Of a DNA stretch of 7,938 nt, positions 1 to 7,938 are shown piece by piece (the stretch's first letter is position 1; every line of letters begins with the position of its first letter). Origin of the DNA: Sphingomonas paucimobilis (GTDB lineage: Bacteria; Pseudomonadota; Alphaproteobacteria; Sphingomonadales; Sphingomonadaceae); the NCBI GenBank assembly GCA_945860425.1, contig CAMAQU010000070.1, positions 1 through 7,938 of the forward strand, in the 5' to 3' direction. The notes below the pieces were generated by a model. It was not told the DNA's origin and searched no databases. It saw only the letters and a program-made list of their open reading frames with translations. The position numbers were made by a program, and so were the translations under genes.

Positions 1-108
1 TTGGGGGAAGCATTGGCCCGGTCTTTGGGCATACCACGCGACACTGCGCGCGACATCGCCACGCGGTTGCTCGCCGATTCCCCAAGGCTTGCTGGGCCGT
101 CAAACTAG
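1..108 (+). CDS. C-terminal end of an unrecognised protein (5' partial)
   Basis: An open frame runs from the first base to a TAG at 106-108, giving the last 35 residues of a protein whose start lies outside the window. The tail begins LGEALARSLGIPRDTARDIA and ends in PRLAGPSN. It is rich in Ala, Arg and Leu and looks helical; the part around residues 5-24 faintly resembles a helix-turn-helix, but this is too short to name a family. About two thirds of its codons end in G or C, as in the neighbouring genes. It points the same way as obgE and stops 75 bases before it, so co-transcription is possible. I do not recognise the gene. The minus strand is also partly open here, so the coding call is only moderately sure. 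Confidence 0.45.
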   Translation: MGEALARSLGIPRDTARDIATRLLADSPRLAGPSN

Positions 109-172
109 CGACGCCTTAAACAAACTGCCGCTCCCTATATGGGCAAAGCTTCCTATTTTCGCGGTTTCGCCT

Positions 173-2326
<2,154 letters not shown>

Positions 2327-2330
<4 letters not shown>

Positions 2331-3241
2331 GCGAGCGGACGCTTGCCATAACGGGCGCGACCGGCTTTGTTGGCGCAACGCTTTTGAAGGCGGCGCTGGC
2401 ATCGGGATATAAGGTCCGCGCGCTCACCCGGCGGCCACAGCCCGCCACTCTCGGCGTTGACTGGATTGAAGGGGCGCTGGATCTGCCCTACAGTCTTGAT
2501 CTTTTGGTGCAGGGTGCTGACGCTGTCATCCATGTGGCGGGGGTGGTCAATGCGCCCGACCCATCAGGGTTTGAGCGCGGCAATATTCAGGGCACGCAGG
2601 CCATAGTCGATGCGGCAGCAGCAGCGGGCATTGCCCGCTTTGTCCATGTCTCCTCACTGGCAGCGCGCGAACCGAGCCTGTCCCTCTATGGCTGGTCAAA
2701 GGCAGAGGCTGAACGCGTCGTTGCTGCGAGCGGCTTAGATTGGGTGATGGTGCGCCCACCTTGGGTCTATGGCCCGGGGGATATGGACACACTCGACATG
2801 TTCCGCATGGCGCGAACGGGTGTGGTGATGGTGCCCCCCAATGGCCATGTCTCGGTCATCCATGTCGGCGATCTGGCCCGGCTTCTGATGGTCTTAACGA
2901 CACCGGGTACGGCGCAGGGGCAAATACTGGAAGCCGATGATGGCCAGCCCGACGGCTGGACCAACAAAAGCTTTGCAAAAGCCATTGCTCAATCTGTCGG
3001 CCGCAGCGGCCTCATCCTTGCAACACCGCGTCCGGTGCTGCGTATCGGCGCTTGGGCGGATCGCTTACTTCGCGGCGACAAGGCGAAGCTCACCGCCGAT
3101 CGTGTGAGGTATTTCTGCCATCCAGATTGGCGAGTGGACCCCAATCTGCGGCCTGACCCCAGCCTTTGGCAGCCACAGGTTGAAACCCGACAAGGCCTAA
3201 AAGAAACCGCCACCAGCTATCGCGCGGCAGGCCTGCTCTAG
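2327..3241 (+). CDS. NAD(P)-binding SDR / NAD-dependent epimerase-dehydratase family protein
   Basis: This is a 304-residue extended or atypical short-chain dehydrogenase/reductase. The dinucleotide-binding motif TGATGFVG sits at residues 9-16 after a first beta strand, RALTRRP at 31-37 is the usual place for cofactor ribose or phosphate contacts, and a serine pair (109-110) plus YGWSK (Tyr121, Lys125) give a complete-looking catalytic set. VRPPWVYGPGD at 142-152 is typical of the epimerase/NmrA-like branch. The C-terminal third (about 205-304) is less conserved and probably binds substrate, which cannot be told from sequence. I take the ATG at 2327, which forms ATGA with the proB stop; an upstream ATG at 2240 in this frame would add 29 unsupported residues inside proB. 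It is the last gene of the obgE-proB operon and converges on a UbiH-type hydroxylase; a link to quinone metabolism is only a guess. Confidence 0.88.
3238..3241. other. Interlocked stop codons in a CTAG palindrome
   Basis: The plus-strand SDR gene ends with TAG at 3239-3241 and the minus-strand hydroxylase ends with TAG on the complement of 3238-3240. The four bases CTAG serve both. There is no space for a terminator between the convergent genes, so any transcription stop must lie inside a coding region or depend on Rho or on polymerase collision. Confidence 0.9.
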
Positions 3242-4446
3242 ACCAATTCTCCGGTGAGCATGACGGGCAACTGGCCGCTCTCCCCGCGCGCTTCAGACAT
3301 GAATATATCCTTGAGCGGCTTTGCCCGCTGCACTGTACCTAGGCCAAGGCGTCGAATGGCCAATGCCGTGCGCCCGGGGACGCCAAACAGGCGCACCAGA
3401 CTATCACAGGCAAAGGTCACGGCCATCACATCCGCACTGCGCCAGCGCTGATAGCGGGCGAGCAATTGCGCATCGCCAAGGTCCAGACCCAGCCGCGCAC
3501 CGTCGACAAGAACTTCCACCAAGGCCGCCACATCGCGCAGGCCAAGATTAAACCCCTGCCCCGCAATGGGATGGATGCCATGGCCCGCATCCCCAACCAG
3601 TGCCAGTCTTTTGTCCGTCATCGTCGCTGTGTGGCGAAATTGAAGCGGATAGAGCGCGCGCGGCGCTGCAAGCTGAAGATCCCCCAAGATATTGGCGGTG
3701 GCTTTCGATACTTCTGCCAAAAACGCCCGTTCCCCCAATTTGACCATCGCCTTGGCGTCCGCTTCGGGGAGCGACCAAACAAGGGCAGACCGTGTGCCGG
3801 GGTTCATCGGCAACAGCGCAACGGGGCCACCGGGATAAAAAATCTGGTGCGCGGTGTCGCCATGCGGCTGGCTGTGATCCATGGCCGTAACGATGCTCAT
3901 CGATGCATAATCCCATGCCGCCACAGATATGCCCGCCTCTGCACGGGTGGAGGAATGCCGCCCTTCGCACACCAGCAAAAGGGGCGCGTGATGCACGCTG
4001 CCATCGTCCAGCGTCGCCGTGACGCCATGATCGCCCCGGTCAACACTCACGGCGCGCGTGCCGAATTTGCGCGTGACATGGGTGGCTTTTTGAATGGAGG
4101 CCCAAAGCTCTCGCCGCAGCACGCGATTTTCCAGCATCCGGCCGAGCGGCAGGTCTTCCCCTTGCGTCTCAAAATCGAGCGGGGCGCCCTGTGCGCCATC
4201 GCGCACTTCAATCCGGCGAATGGGCCGCGCGTCATCCACCATGTTCGGGCCTATGCCCATCGCATCAAACAGCTTCCAGCTGCTCGACGAAATCGCCGTG
4301 ACCCGGCCATCAAATTCGGTGGTCAACGTGCTGCTGGGATCAACCGGATCAATAACAACAGACCGCATGCCATGCAGATCAAGCGCAATTGCCGTGGCCT
4401 GCCCAATGAGGCCGCCGCCGAGGATGATAACGTCATGTGTGTTCAT
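3238..4446 (-). CDS. FAD-dependent monooxygenase of the UbiH/UbiF/COQ6 family (ubiquinone ring hydroxylase)
   Basis: This 402-residue class A flavoprotein hydroxylase matches the family that hydroxylates the aromatic ring of ubiquinone precursors. The FAD dinucleotide fold starts at once with VIILGGGLIG (residues 6-15). EFDGRVTAIS at 44-53 and LGRMLENRVL at 101-110 are family-typical. LVGDAGHGIHPIAGQGFNLG at 283-302, followed by LRD, is the UbiH/COQ6 signature containing the second FAD motif. The middle motif, normally (A/G)DGxxSxxR, reads CEGRHSSTR at 160-168, with Glu in place of Asp. I use the ATG at 4446, with GGA six bases upstream, instead of the one at 4491, because it places the FAD strand right at the N-terminus. 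Which ring position it hydroxylates (C1, C5 or C6) cannot be decided here. It is transcribed away from ftsK and ends inside the SDR gene's stop codon. Confidence 0.92.
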   Translation of the reverse strand: MNTHDVIILGGGLIGQATAIALDLHGMRSVVIDPVDPSSTLTTEFDGRVTAISSSSWKLFDAMGIGPNMVDDARPIRRIEVRDGAQGAPLDFETQGEDLPLGRMLENRVLRRELWASIQKATHVTRKFGTRAVSVDRGDHGVTATLDDGSVHHAPLLLVCEGRHSSTRAEAGISVAAWDYASMSIVTAMDHSQPHGDTAHQIFYPGGPVALLPMNPGTRSALVWSLPEADAKAMVKLGERAFLAEVSKATANILGDLQLAAPRALYPLQFRHTATMTDKRLALVGDAGHGIHPIAGQGFNLGLRDVAALVEVLVDGARLGLDLGDAQLLARYQRWRSADVMAVTFACDSLVRLFGVPGRTALAIRRLGLGTVQRAKPLKDIFMSEARGESGQLPVMLTGELV

Positions 4447-4572
4447 GGATTTTCCATACGTCCGAACCTGCCTTTGAGACAAGCCATACACCCGTACACT
4501 TGACCTAGAGTCAGCGGGTGGCGCATGAGGCGCAGGTGTAGGTTCAGCGCACGCAAGAAAAGGAAGTGCGGC
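4447..4572. promoter_or_regulatory. Divergent control region between the UbiH-type gene and ftsK
   Basis: These 126 bases separate two genes transcribed outward, so promoters for both should lie here. A TTGACC at 4500-4505 is a good plus-strand -35 match, but the sequence about 17 bases later (GCATGA, 4523-4528) is a poor -10. A GAGTC at 4508-4512 fits GANTC, the CcrM methylation site of alphaproteobacteria. TACAC-CCG-TACAC is a short direct repeat just upstream of TTGACC. No convincing minus-strand promoter was found. The region's role is clear from its layout; the individual elements are tentative. Confidence 0.45.
4561..4566 (+). promoter_or_regulatory. Ribosome binding site of ftsK
   Basis: AGGAAG, preceded by AAAA, lies six bases before the ATG at 4573. 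It favours this start over an in-frame ATG at 4525, which would add an Arg/Lys-rich 16-residue leader and has no comparable ribosome binding site. Confidence 0.7.
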
Positions 4573-5178
4573 ATGGCATCCCGAGCGCCCGAATGGCGGG
4601 AATCGATCAAACGCGGTGCAATCCGCAGCGGCGCCATGCTGGGGTCAGTGGCGCTTGTCGTCAGCGCACTGATGCTGGCGCTCATCCTAATTAGCTACAG
4701 CCCAAGCGACCCGGCGATGAATACGGCCGCAGGCGGCCCCATTCAGAATATTCTCGGCGCGCCCGGTGCGTGGGTTGCAGACATTCTATTGTGGACCTTC
4801 GGCCCCGCAATTGCGCTACTTATCCCGCAAATGCTGATCCACGCTCGCCGTTTATGGGTCAAGGATCCCGTCTCCGGCTGGAAAACGCGCACGGCACTCA
4901 GCTTTGCTGCAATTGCCCTTGCCGATACGGGTGTTGCCCTGATCTGGCCCGGAGCGATTGACACCCTGCCGGGCGGCAGCGGTGGCGCAATCGGCCTGGC
5001 GACGGGCGGCCTGATCCAATGGCTGATGGGCTTTGCGCCAAGTGCCGATTGGCTTTTTTGGGTGCGCTGGACAGTGGTTGCCCTCGCCATTCCCCTGTCC
5101 CTCTATGTCTGGTTCCGCAGCCTCAACCTGAGCGCGGCGGAAAAATCATGGTTGCTGCGTCGCAAAGATGACGGGTAG
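4573..5178 (+). CDS. ftsK: FtsK N-terminal membrane domain (5' part of ftsK, ended by an in-frame amber codon)
   Basis: This open frame encodes 201 residues, the inner-membrane anchor of the DNA translocase FtsK, which joins the divisome at the septum. Hydrophobic segments lie at about 21-42, 66-89, 107-127 and 160-182, with a weaker one near 136-153. The sequence SYSPSDPAMNTAAGG at 41-55, followed by a GA-rich LG..GAW.AD stretch, is typical of FtsK N-termini. It ends LLRRKDDG and then TAG at 5176-5178. The frame stays open beyond the TAG and continues directly into the FtsK linker and motor. The two parts therefore look like one 776-codon gene with a stop at codon 202, roughly the length expected for an alphaproteobacterial FtsK. 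In E. coli a piece of about this size is enough for the division role, so the truncated product could still work there. Confidence 0.85.
   Translation: MASRAPEWRESIKRGAIRSGAMLGSVALVVSALMLALILISYSPSDPAMNTAAGGPIQNILGAPGAWVADILLWTFGPAIALLIPQMLIHARRLWVKDPVSGWKTRTALSFAAIALADTGVALIWPGAIDTLPGGSGGAIGLATGGLIQWLMGFAPSADWLFWVRWTVVALAIPLSLYVWFRSLNLSAAEKSWLLRRKDDG
5176..5178 (+). other. In-frame amber (TAG) codon interrupting ftsK
   Basis: The frame of the FtsK membrane domain reaches GGG-TAG-ACG and carries on in the same frame as [18 protein letters not shown] into the motor domain, with no insertion or deletion needed. A small stem, GACGGG 5170-5175 with TCCGTC 5186-5191 (one G-U pair), places the TAG at the start of a ten-base loop. 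TAG ends four other genes in this window, so it is a working stop codon here. Confidence 0.9.
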
Positions 5179-5199
5179 ACGCCTGTCCGTCCCCGCAAT

Positions 5200-6903
5200 G
5201 TGCCAGACCTGCCCTTTGATATGGACGATGACGCAGCGGACGCCGCCGACAATCTCGGCCGTACACCAGAGCCGCGCACACCCCCTGTCATTGATGAATC
5301 GCGCAAGAAAACCATTATTGCGGACAAGCCAACCCCCGCCGCTCCCAAGGCGGATAAGAACAAGGAGCAGGCATCCCTGCCCCTGGGGGATGGCTATACC
5401 CTGCCTTCGCTTGATTTGCTCGCCCCAGCGCCCCCCTCATCCGGGGATAAGCTCGACAAGGCCGCCTTGGAGCGCAACGCCCGATTGCTGGAAACGGTGC
5501 TCGATGACTTTCACGTCAAAGGTCAGATTGTGGAGGTAAGGCCCGGCCCAGTTGTCACCATGTATGAATTGGAACCGGCATCCGGCATCAAAGCGAGCCG
5601 CGTGATCCAGCTCGCCGATGATATTGCGCGCAACATGTCTGCCCTGTCGGCACGCGTGGCGACCATCCCCGGCCGTACCGTGATTGGCATTGAACTACCC
5701 AATCAAAAGCGGGAAAGCGTCGTCCTGCATGAACTGATCGCGAGCCAAAGCTTCAATGAGCAAAGCGGGCAGCTTCCCATTGTTCTGGGGAAGAATATCG
5801 CGGGCGACCCGGTGATTGCAGACTTGGCCCCCATGCCGCATCTGCTTGTTGCAGGGACCACGGGATCGGGCAAATCCGTTGGGCTCAATGCGATGATCGT
5901 CTCACTGCTCTATCGTCTGACGCCCGATCAGTGCCGCATGATCATGATCGATCCCAAAATGCTCGAACTGAGCGTTTATGATGACATCCCCCATTTGCTC
6001 TCCCCCGTGGTGACGGAGCCTGCCAAGGCCATCCGTGCGCTCAAATGGGCCGTGGAGCAGATGGAAGACCGCTATCGCATGATGGCGTCTGTCGGGGTGC
6101 GCAGCCTTGCCAGCTTTAACGAAAAGGTGCGCTCGGCGCAGGCGAAGGGCGCTTTCCTCGGTCGCCGCGTTCAGACCGGATATGATTCCACATCCGGACA
6201 GCCGATTTATGAAGAAGAGCAGCTGGATTATCAGCCGCTCCCGCAAATCGTGGTGATCGTCGATGAGCTGGCCGATTTGATGATGACGGCGGGCAAGGAA
6301 GTCGAATTTCTGATCCAGCGTCTGGCGCAAAAGGCCCGCGCCGCGGGTATCCACCTCATCATGGCGACACAGCGCCCCTCGGTTGACGTCATCACCGGCG
6401 TCATTAAGGCGAACCTGCCCACGCGCATTAGCTTTGCCGTGACGTCCAAAATCGATTCCCGCACCATTTTGGGGGAACAGGGTGCCGAACAGCTGCTGGG
6501 TAAGGGCGACATGCTCTATATGCCGGGCGGCAAGCAAATTGCCCGTGTGCATGGCCCCTTTGTCTCTGACGAAGAAGTGCGCGCCGTTGCCGATCATTGG
6601 CGCGGACAGGGTCATCCCGATTATATTCAGGCCGTCACCGAAGAACCAGAAGAAGGCGGCTGGGATATTGACGGTGCCCCAACTGGCGAAGATTCCGCCG
6701 AAGACCAGATGTATCGCCGCGCGCTTCAGGTCGTGGTGGAAAGCCAAAAAGCCTCCACCAGCTATATCCAGCGCCAGTTGCGCATCGGCTATAATTCTGC
6801 CGCGCGCCTGATTGAACGGATGGAAGCGGAGGGCAAGGTAAGCCGTCCCGATCATGTCGGCCGCCGTGAGGTTTTGATGGATACAGACGGCCACGCAATC
6901 TGA
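5200..6903 (+). CDS. ftsK: DNA translocase FtsK, linker and motor domains (3' part of ftsK)
   Basis: This is the cytoplasmic part of FtsK, a hexameric ATPase that pumps DNA through the closing septum and activates XerCD recombination. Counted from the GTG at 5200 it has 567 residues. An acidic, Pro/Lys-rich linker (1-90) leads to the alpha domain (about 95-185), then the RecA-like beta domain with Walker A GTTGSGKS at 219-226, Walker [10 protein letters not shown] at 351-359 and [13 protein letters not shown] at 388-400. The winged-helix gamma domain, which reads KOPS-type guide sequences, covers about 500-562 ([20 protein letters not shown]). All motor motifs are intact. Neither the GTG at 5200 nor the ATG at 5221 has a Shine-Dalgarno sequence. 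Independent translation would thus need reinitiation just after the TAG, or else the part is made by readthrough or not at all. Stop TGA. Confidence 0.9.
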   Translation: MPDLPFDMDDDAADAADNLGRTPEPRTPPVIDESRKKTIIADKPTPAAPKADKNKEQASLPLGDGYTLPSLDLLAPAPPSSGDKLDKAALERNARLLETVLDDFHVKGQIVEVRPGPVVTMYELEPASGIKASRVIQLADDIARNMSALSARVATIPGRTVIGIELPNQKRESVVLHELIASQSFNEQSGQLPIVLGKNIAGDPVIADLAPMPHLLVAGTTGSGKSVGLNAMIVSLLYRLTPDQCRMIMIDPKMLELSVYDDIPHLLSPVVTEPAKAIRALKWAVEQMEDRYRMMASVGVRSLASFNEKVRSAQAKGAFLGRRVQTGYDSTSGQPIYEEEQLDYQPLPQIVVIVDELADLMMTAGKEVEFLIQRLAQKARAAGIHLIMATQRPSVDVITGVIKANLPTRISFAVTSKIDSRTILGEQGAEQLLGKGDMLYMPGGKQIARVHGPFVSDEEVRAVADHWRGQGHPDYIQAVTEEPEEGGWDIDGAPTGEDSAEDQMYRRALQVVVESQKASTSYIQRQLRIGYNSAARLIERMEAEGKVSRPDHVGRREVLMDTDGHAI

Positions 6904-6907
6904 CGCA

Positions 6908-6922
6908 GTTCAGCGCGCGTTC
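6908..6922 (+). promoter_or_regulatory. Candidate LexA (SOS) box, GTTC-N7-GTTC
   Basis: GTTC at 6908-6911 and GTTC at 6919-6922 are separated by exactly seven bases (AGCGCGC). This is the spaced direct repeat known as the LexA operator of alphaproteobacteria. It begins four bases after the ftsK stop and lies 46 bases before the lolA start, in a 65-base gap that could hold a lolA promoter. The N7 is GC-only, unlike the AT-leaning spacers I would expect, and lolA is not a known SOS gene, so this remains a motif match. Confidence 0.35.
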
Positions 6923-6968
6923 AAGCAAGAGGGGCAAAAGCAACCGCCCGTGAGTTGAAACGGAATTT

Positions 6969-7577
6969 ATGACGCGATCTCTTCCCCTGATGGCCGCTCC
7001 CCTCTTTGCCCTTGTCGCCGCCGCACCCGCGGCTGCGTCGCTGGCGGATGTGCAGGCCCATTTAAATTCTGTGTCCTCCATGACGGCGGGCTTCACCCAA
7101 ACGGACCGCTCGGGAAAGACCGTCTCGGGAACGCTCAGCCTGAAACGGCCCGGCAAAATCCGTTTTGAATATCAAAAGGATGTGCCTCTTCTCATCGTCG
7201 GCGATGGCAAGGCGTTGACTTTTATCGATTATTCGGTGCGTCAGGTTCAGCGCTGGCCCATTGGCAATACGCCGCTGGCGGTGCTGCTCAATCCCAATCG
7301 AGACATTGCCCGCATCGCCAAAATCCTGCCCAGCACCCGGCCACGCGTTGTGCTGGTGGAAGCACGGGACCCGCGCCATCCCGAATATGGGGTCATCACC
7401 CTTGCCTTTACGCGCGAGGCAACAGCCCCGGCTGGCCTCATGCTGGAGGGATGGACCGCGTTGGATTCCCAAAACAACCGAACAACAATTCGCCTCAGCA
7501 ATCAGCGATTCAATGTCGATATTTCCGACAAAACGTTCTCCTGGCGCGACCCACGGCCAAAAGGGCCGCGCAACTGA
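6969..7577 (+). CDS. lolA: Outer-membrane lipoprotein carrier protein LolA
   Basis: LolA takes mature lipoproteins from the LolCDE transporter at the inner membrane and carries them across the periplasm. The 202-residue protein begins with a signal peptide: R3, a hydrophobic stretch 6-20, and a likely signal peptidase I site after AAA at 21-23. The family core follows: GFTQTDRSGK at 41-50, SGTLSLKRPGKIRFEY at 53-68, IVGDGKALTFIDY at 76-88 and VRQVQRW.IGNTPLAVLL at 90-107. Its length fits the family. The ATG at 6969 has only a weak GGAA, three bases upstream. An in-frame ATG at residue 8 is possible but would cost the charged N-terminus. It follows ftsK after 65 bases in the same direction and may share its transcript or use its own promoter. 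LolB, the outer-membrane receptor, is often missing in alphaproteobacteria and is not seen here. Confidence 0.92.
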   Translation: MTRSLPLMAAPLFALVAAAPAAASLADVQAHLNSVSSMTAGFTQTDRSGKTVSGTLSLKRPGKIRFEYQKDVPLLIVGDGKALTFIDYSVRQVQRWPIGNTPLAVLLNPNRDIARIAKILPSTRPRVVLVEARDPRHPEYGVITLAFTREATAPAGLMLEGWTALDSQNNRTTIRLSNQRFNVDISDKTFSWRDPRPKGPRN

Positions 7578-7706
7578 CCTGTTATTCATCTTGGCGACAG
7601 GATGACTGATTTATTTAGGTCTGGCTTTCGCGGAGGACAGAGCGGGATTCCCCCCCCTTGTTGCCCGTTCCGCCCCGCGGCAAGCCAGCGTGACGAACGC
7701 ATCTTT
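7578..7706 (+). other. Untranslated stretch after lolA
   Basis: These 129 bases between the lolA stop and the terminator hairpin show no convincing gene. They include an eight-C run at 7650-7657 and GC-rich short inverted matches such as CGCGG near 7629 with CCGCG near 7675, which may add RNA structure before the terminator. An ATG at 7602 opens a frame, but it runs through the terminator and is not credible. Confidence 0.5.
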
Positions 7707-7748
7707 GGCCCCCGCTCCTCGCCCCCGGAGCGGGGGCCATTCGTTTTT
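7707..7748 (+). terminator. Intrinsic terminator for the ftsK-lolA unit
   Basis: A perfect 12-bp stem, GGCCCCCGCTCC (7707-7718) with GGAGCGGGGGCC (7727-7738), has an eight-base loop and is followed after five bases by TTTTT at 7744-7748. This is a textbook Rho-independent terminator reading on the plus strand. The minus-strand side lacks a T run, so it is probably one-directional, although the hairpin lies right after the stop of the opposing carboxypeptidase gene. Confidence 0.85.
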
Positions 7749-7751
7749 CAG

Positions 7752-7938
7752 TCAGATTTGGCGCGCCAAAATGGCCAAGCAATCCCGCCCCAATTGCTTG
7801 GATCGTTGCGGCGACCAAGCCCGTTCCGAGTCAGCATTGCTGTCATGATCCTTAAAGGGCATTTCCAGCGTCATTGAGACACAGCCCAGATGCGCAAAGC
7901 GATTGGCGAGCTGATTGGTCGACATGGTGAGATTGGCC
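7752..7938 (-). CDS. C-terminal end of an M14-family zinc carboxypeptidase (5' partial)
   Basis: On the minus strand an open frame enters from the right edge and ends at TGA (complement of 7752-7754), giving the last 61 residues. The motif SMTLEMPFKD at residues 21-30 of the fragment, then WSPQRSKQLGRD at 41-52, matches the C-terminal end of bacterial M14 carboxypeptidases of the cytosolic carboxypeptidase-like branch. The Glu in TLEMPF is the expected catalytic glutamate, which acts with the zinc site to cleave C-terminal residues. The zinc-binding HxxE and distal His lie outside the window, so activity cannot be judged. It converges on lolA, with the lolA terminator between them. The natural substrate is unknown. 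Confidence 0.8.
   Translation of the reverse strand, partial: ANLTMSTNQLANRFAHLGCVSMTLEMPFKDHDSNADSERAWSPQRSKQLGRDCLAILARQI
7757..7801. repeat. Two inverted repeats in the 3' end of the carboxypeptidase gene
   Basis: TTTGGCGCGCCAAA at 7757-7770 is a perfect 14-base palindrome. Close by, CCAAGCAAT (7775-7783) pairs with ATTGCTTGG (7793-7801) around a nine-base loop. Both lie within the last codons of the minus-strand carboxypeptidase gene. In minus-strand RNA the second hairpin is followed by CCATTTTGG, which has too few T residues for a clear terminator. They could help end or stabilise that transcript, or may be chance. Confidence 0.5.

Noticed and set aside
3466..4503. Long open frame on the plus strand opposite the UbiH-type gene
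   Set aside because: It is antisense to a gene with clear family motifs, its product is rich in His, Arg and Pro without recognisable domains, and it has no credible start signal. It is a by-product of GC-rich codon use.
5176..5178. Genome-wide reassignment of TAG to an amino acid
   Set aside because: TAG ends the upstream partial gene, obgE, the SDR gene and the UbiH-type gene, each at its expected C-terminus. TAG is therefore a normal stop in this genome.
5150..5230. A frameshift as the cause of the split ftsK
   Set aside because: The two halves are in the same frame and the peptide between them reads sensibly. Only the single stop codon interrupts the gene.
5902..6894. Long open frame on the minus strand opposite the ftsK motor
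   Set aside because: It is fully antisense to the conserved FtsK motor and its His- and Gly-rich product matches no family I know.
7602..7877. Possible 91-residue plus-strand gene after lolA
   Set aside because: It runs straight through the intrinsic terminator and then antisense to the M14 carboxypeptidase end, and it includes an eight-C run and low-complexity residues.

Overview
The window looks like an ordinary chromosomal segment of an alphaproteobacterium, most likely a sphingomonad. This rests on the moderately high GC, the sphingomonad-like wording of ObgE and FtsK, and the gene order obgE-proB-SDR / UbiH-type hydroxylase / ftsK-lolA. The taxonomic call is an inference from protein character and synteny, not from a database search.

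Layout: (1) 1-108 holds the last 35 codons of an unrecognised plus-strand gene. (2) 184-3241 is a tightly packed plus-strand operon: obgE (Obg GTPase), proB (glutamate 5-kinase, overlapping obgE by 16 bp) and an NAD(P)-binding SDR/epimerase-like protein that overlaps proB by an ATGA. (3) 3238-4446, minus strand, is an FAD-dependent hydroxylase of the UbiH/COQ6 family. It converges on the SDR gene so closely that the two stop codons share the palindrome CTAG. (4) 4447-4572 is a divergent control region between the hydroxylase and ftsK. (5) 4573-6903, plus strand, is ftsK, but an in-frame TAG at 5176-5178 splits it into a 201-residue membrane domain and a complete motor domain in the same frame. 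(6) 6969-7577 is lolA, the periplasmic lipoprotein carrier. It is preceded by a GTTC-N7-GTTC motif resembling the alphaproteobacterial LexA box, and is followed by a strong intrinsic terminator at 7707-7748. (7) 7752-7938, minus strand, is the C-terminal end of an M14-family zinc carboxypeptidase that runs off the right edge.

The genes are housekeeping: ribosome assembly and growth control (ObgE), proline synthesis (ProB), ubiquinone synthesis (UbiH-type), division and chromosome segregation (FtsK) and outer-membrane lipoprotein export (LolA). No mobile element, CRISPR array, RNA gene or novel multi-gene system is visible. The most notable point is the amber codon that separates the division half of FtsK from its DNA-pumping half. 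TAG is used as the normal stop by four other genes here, so general recoding is unlikely. Nonsense mutation, sequence error, leaky readthrough or reinitiation remain open.
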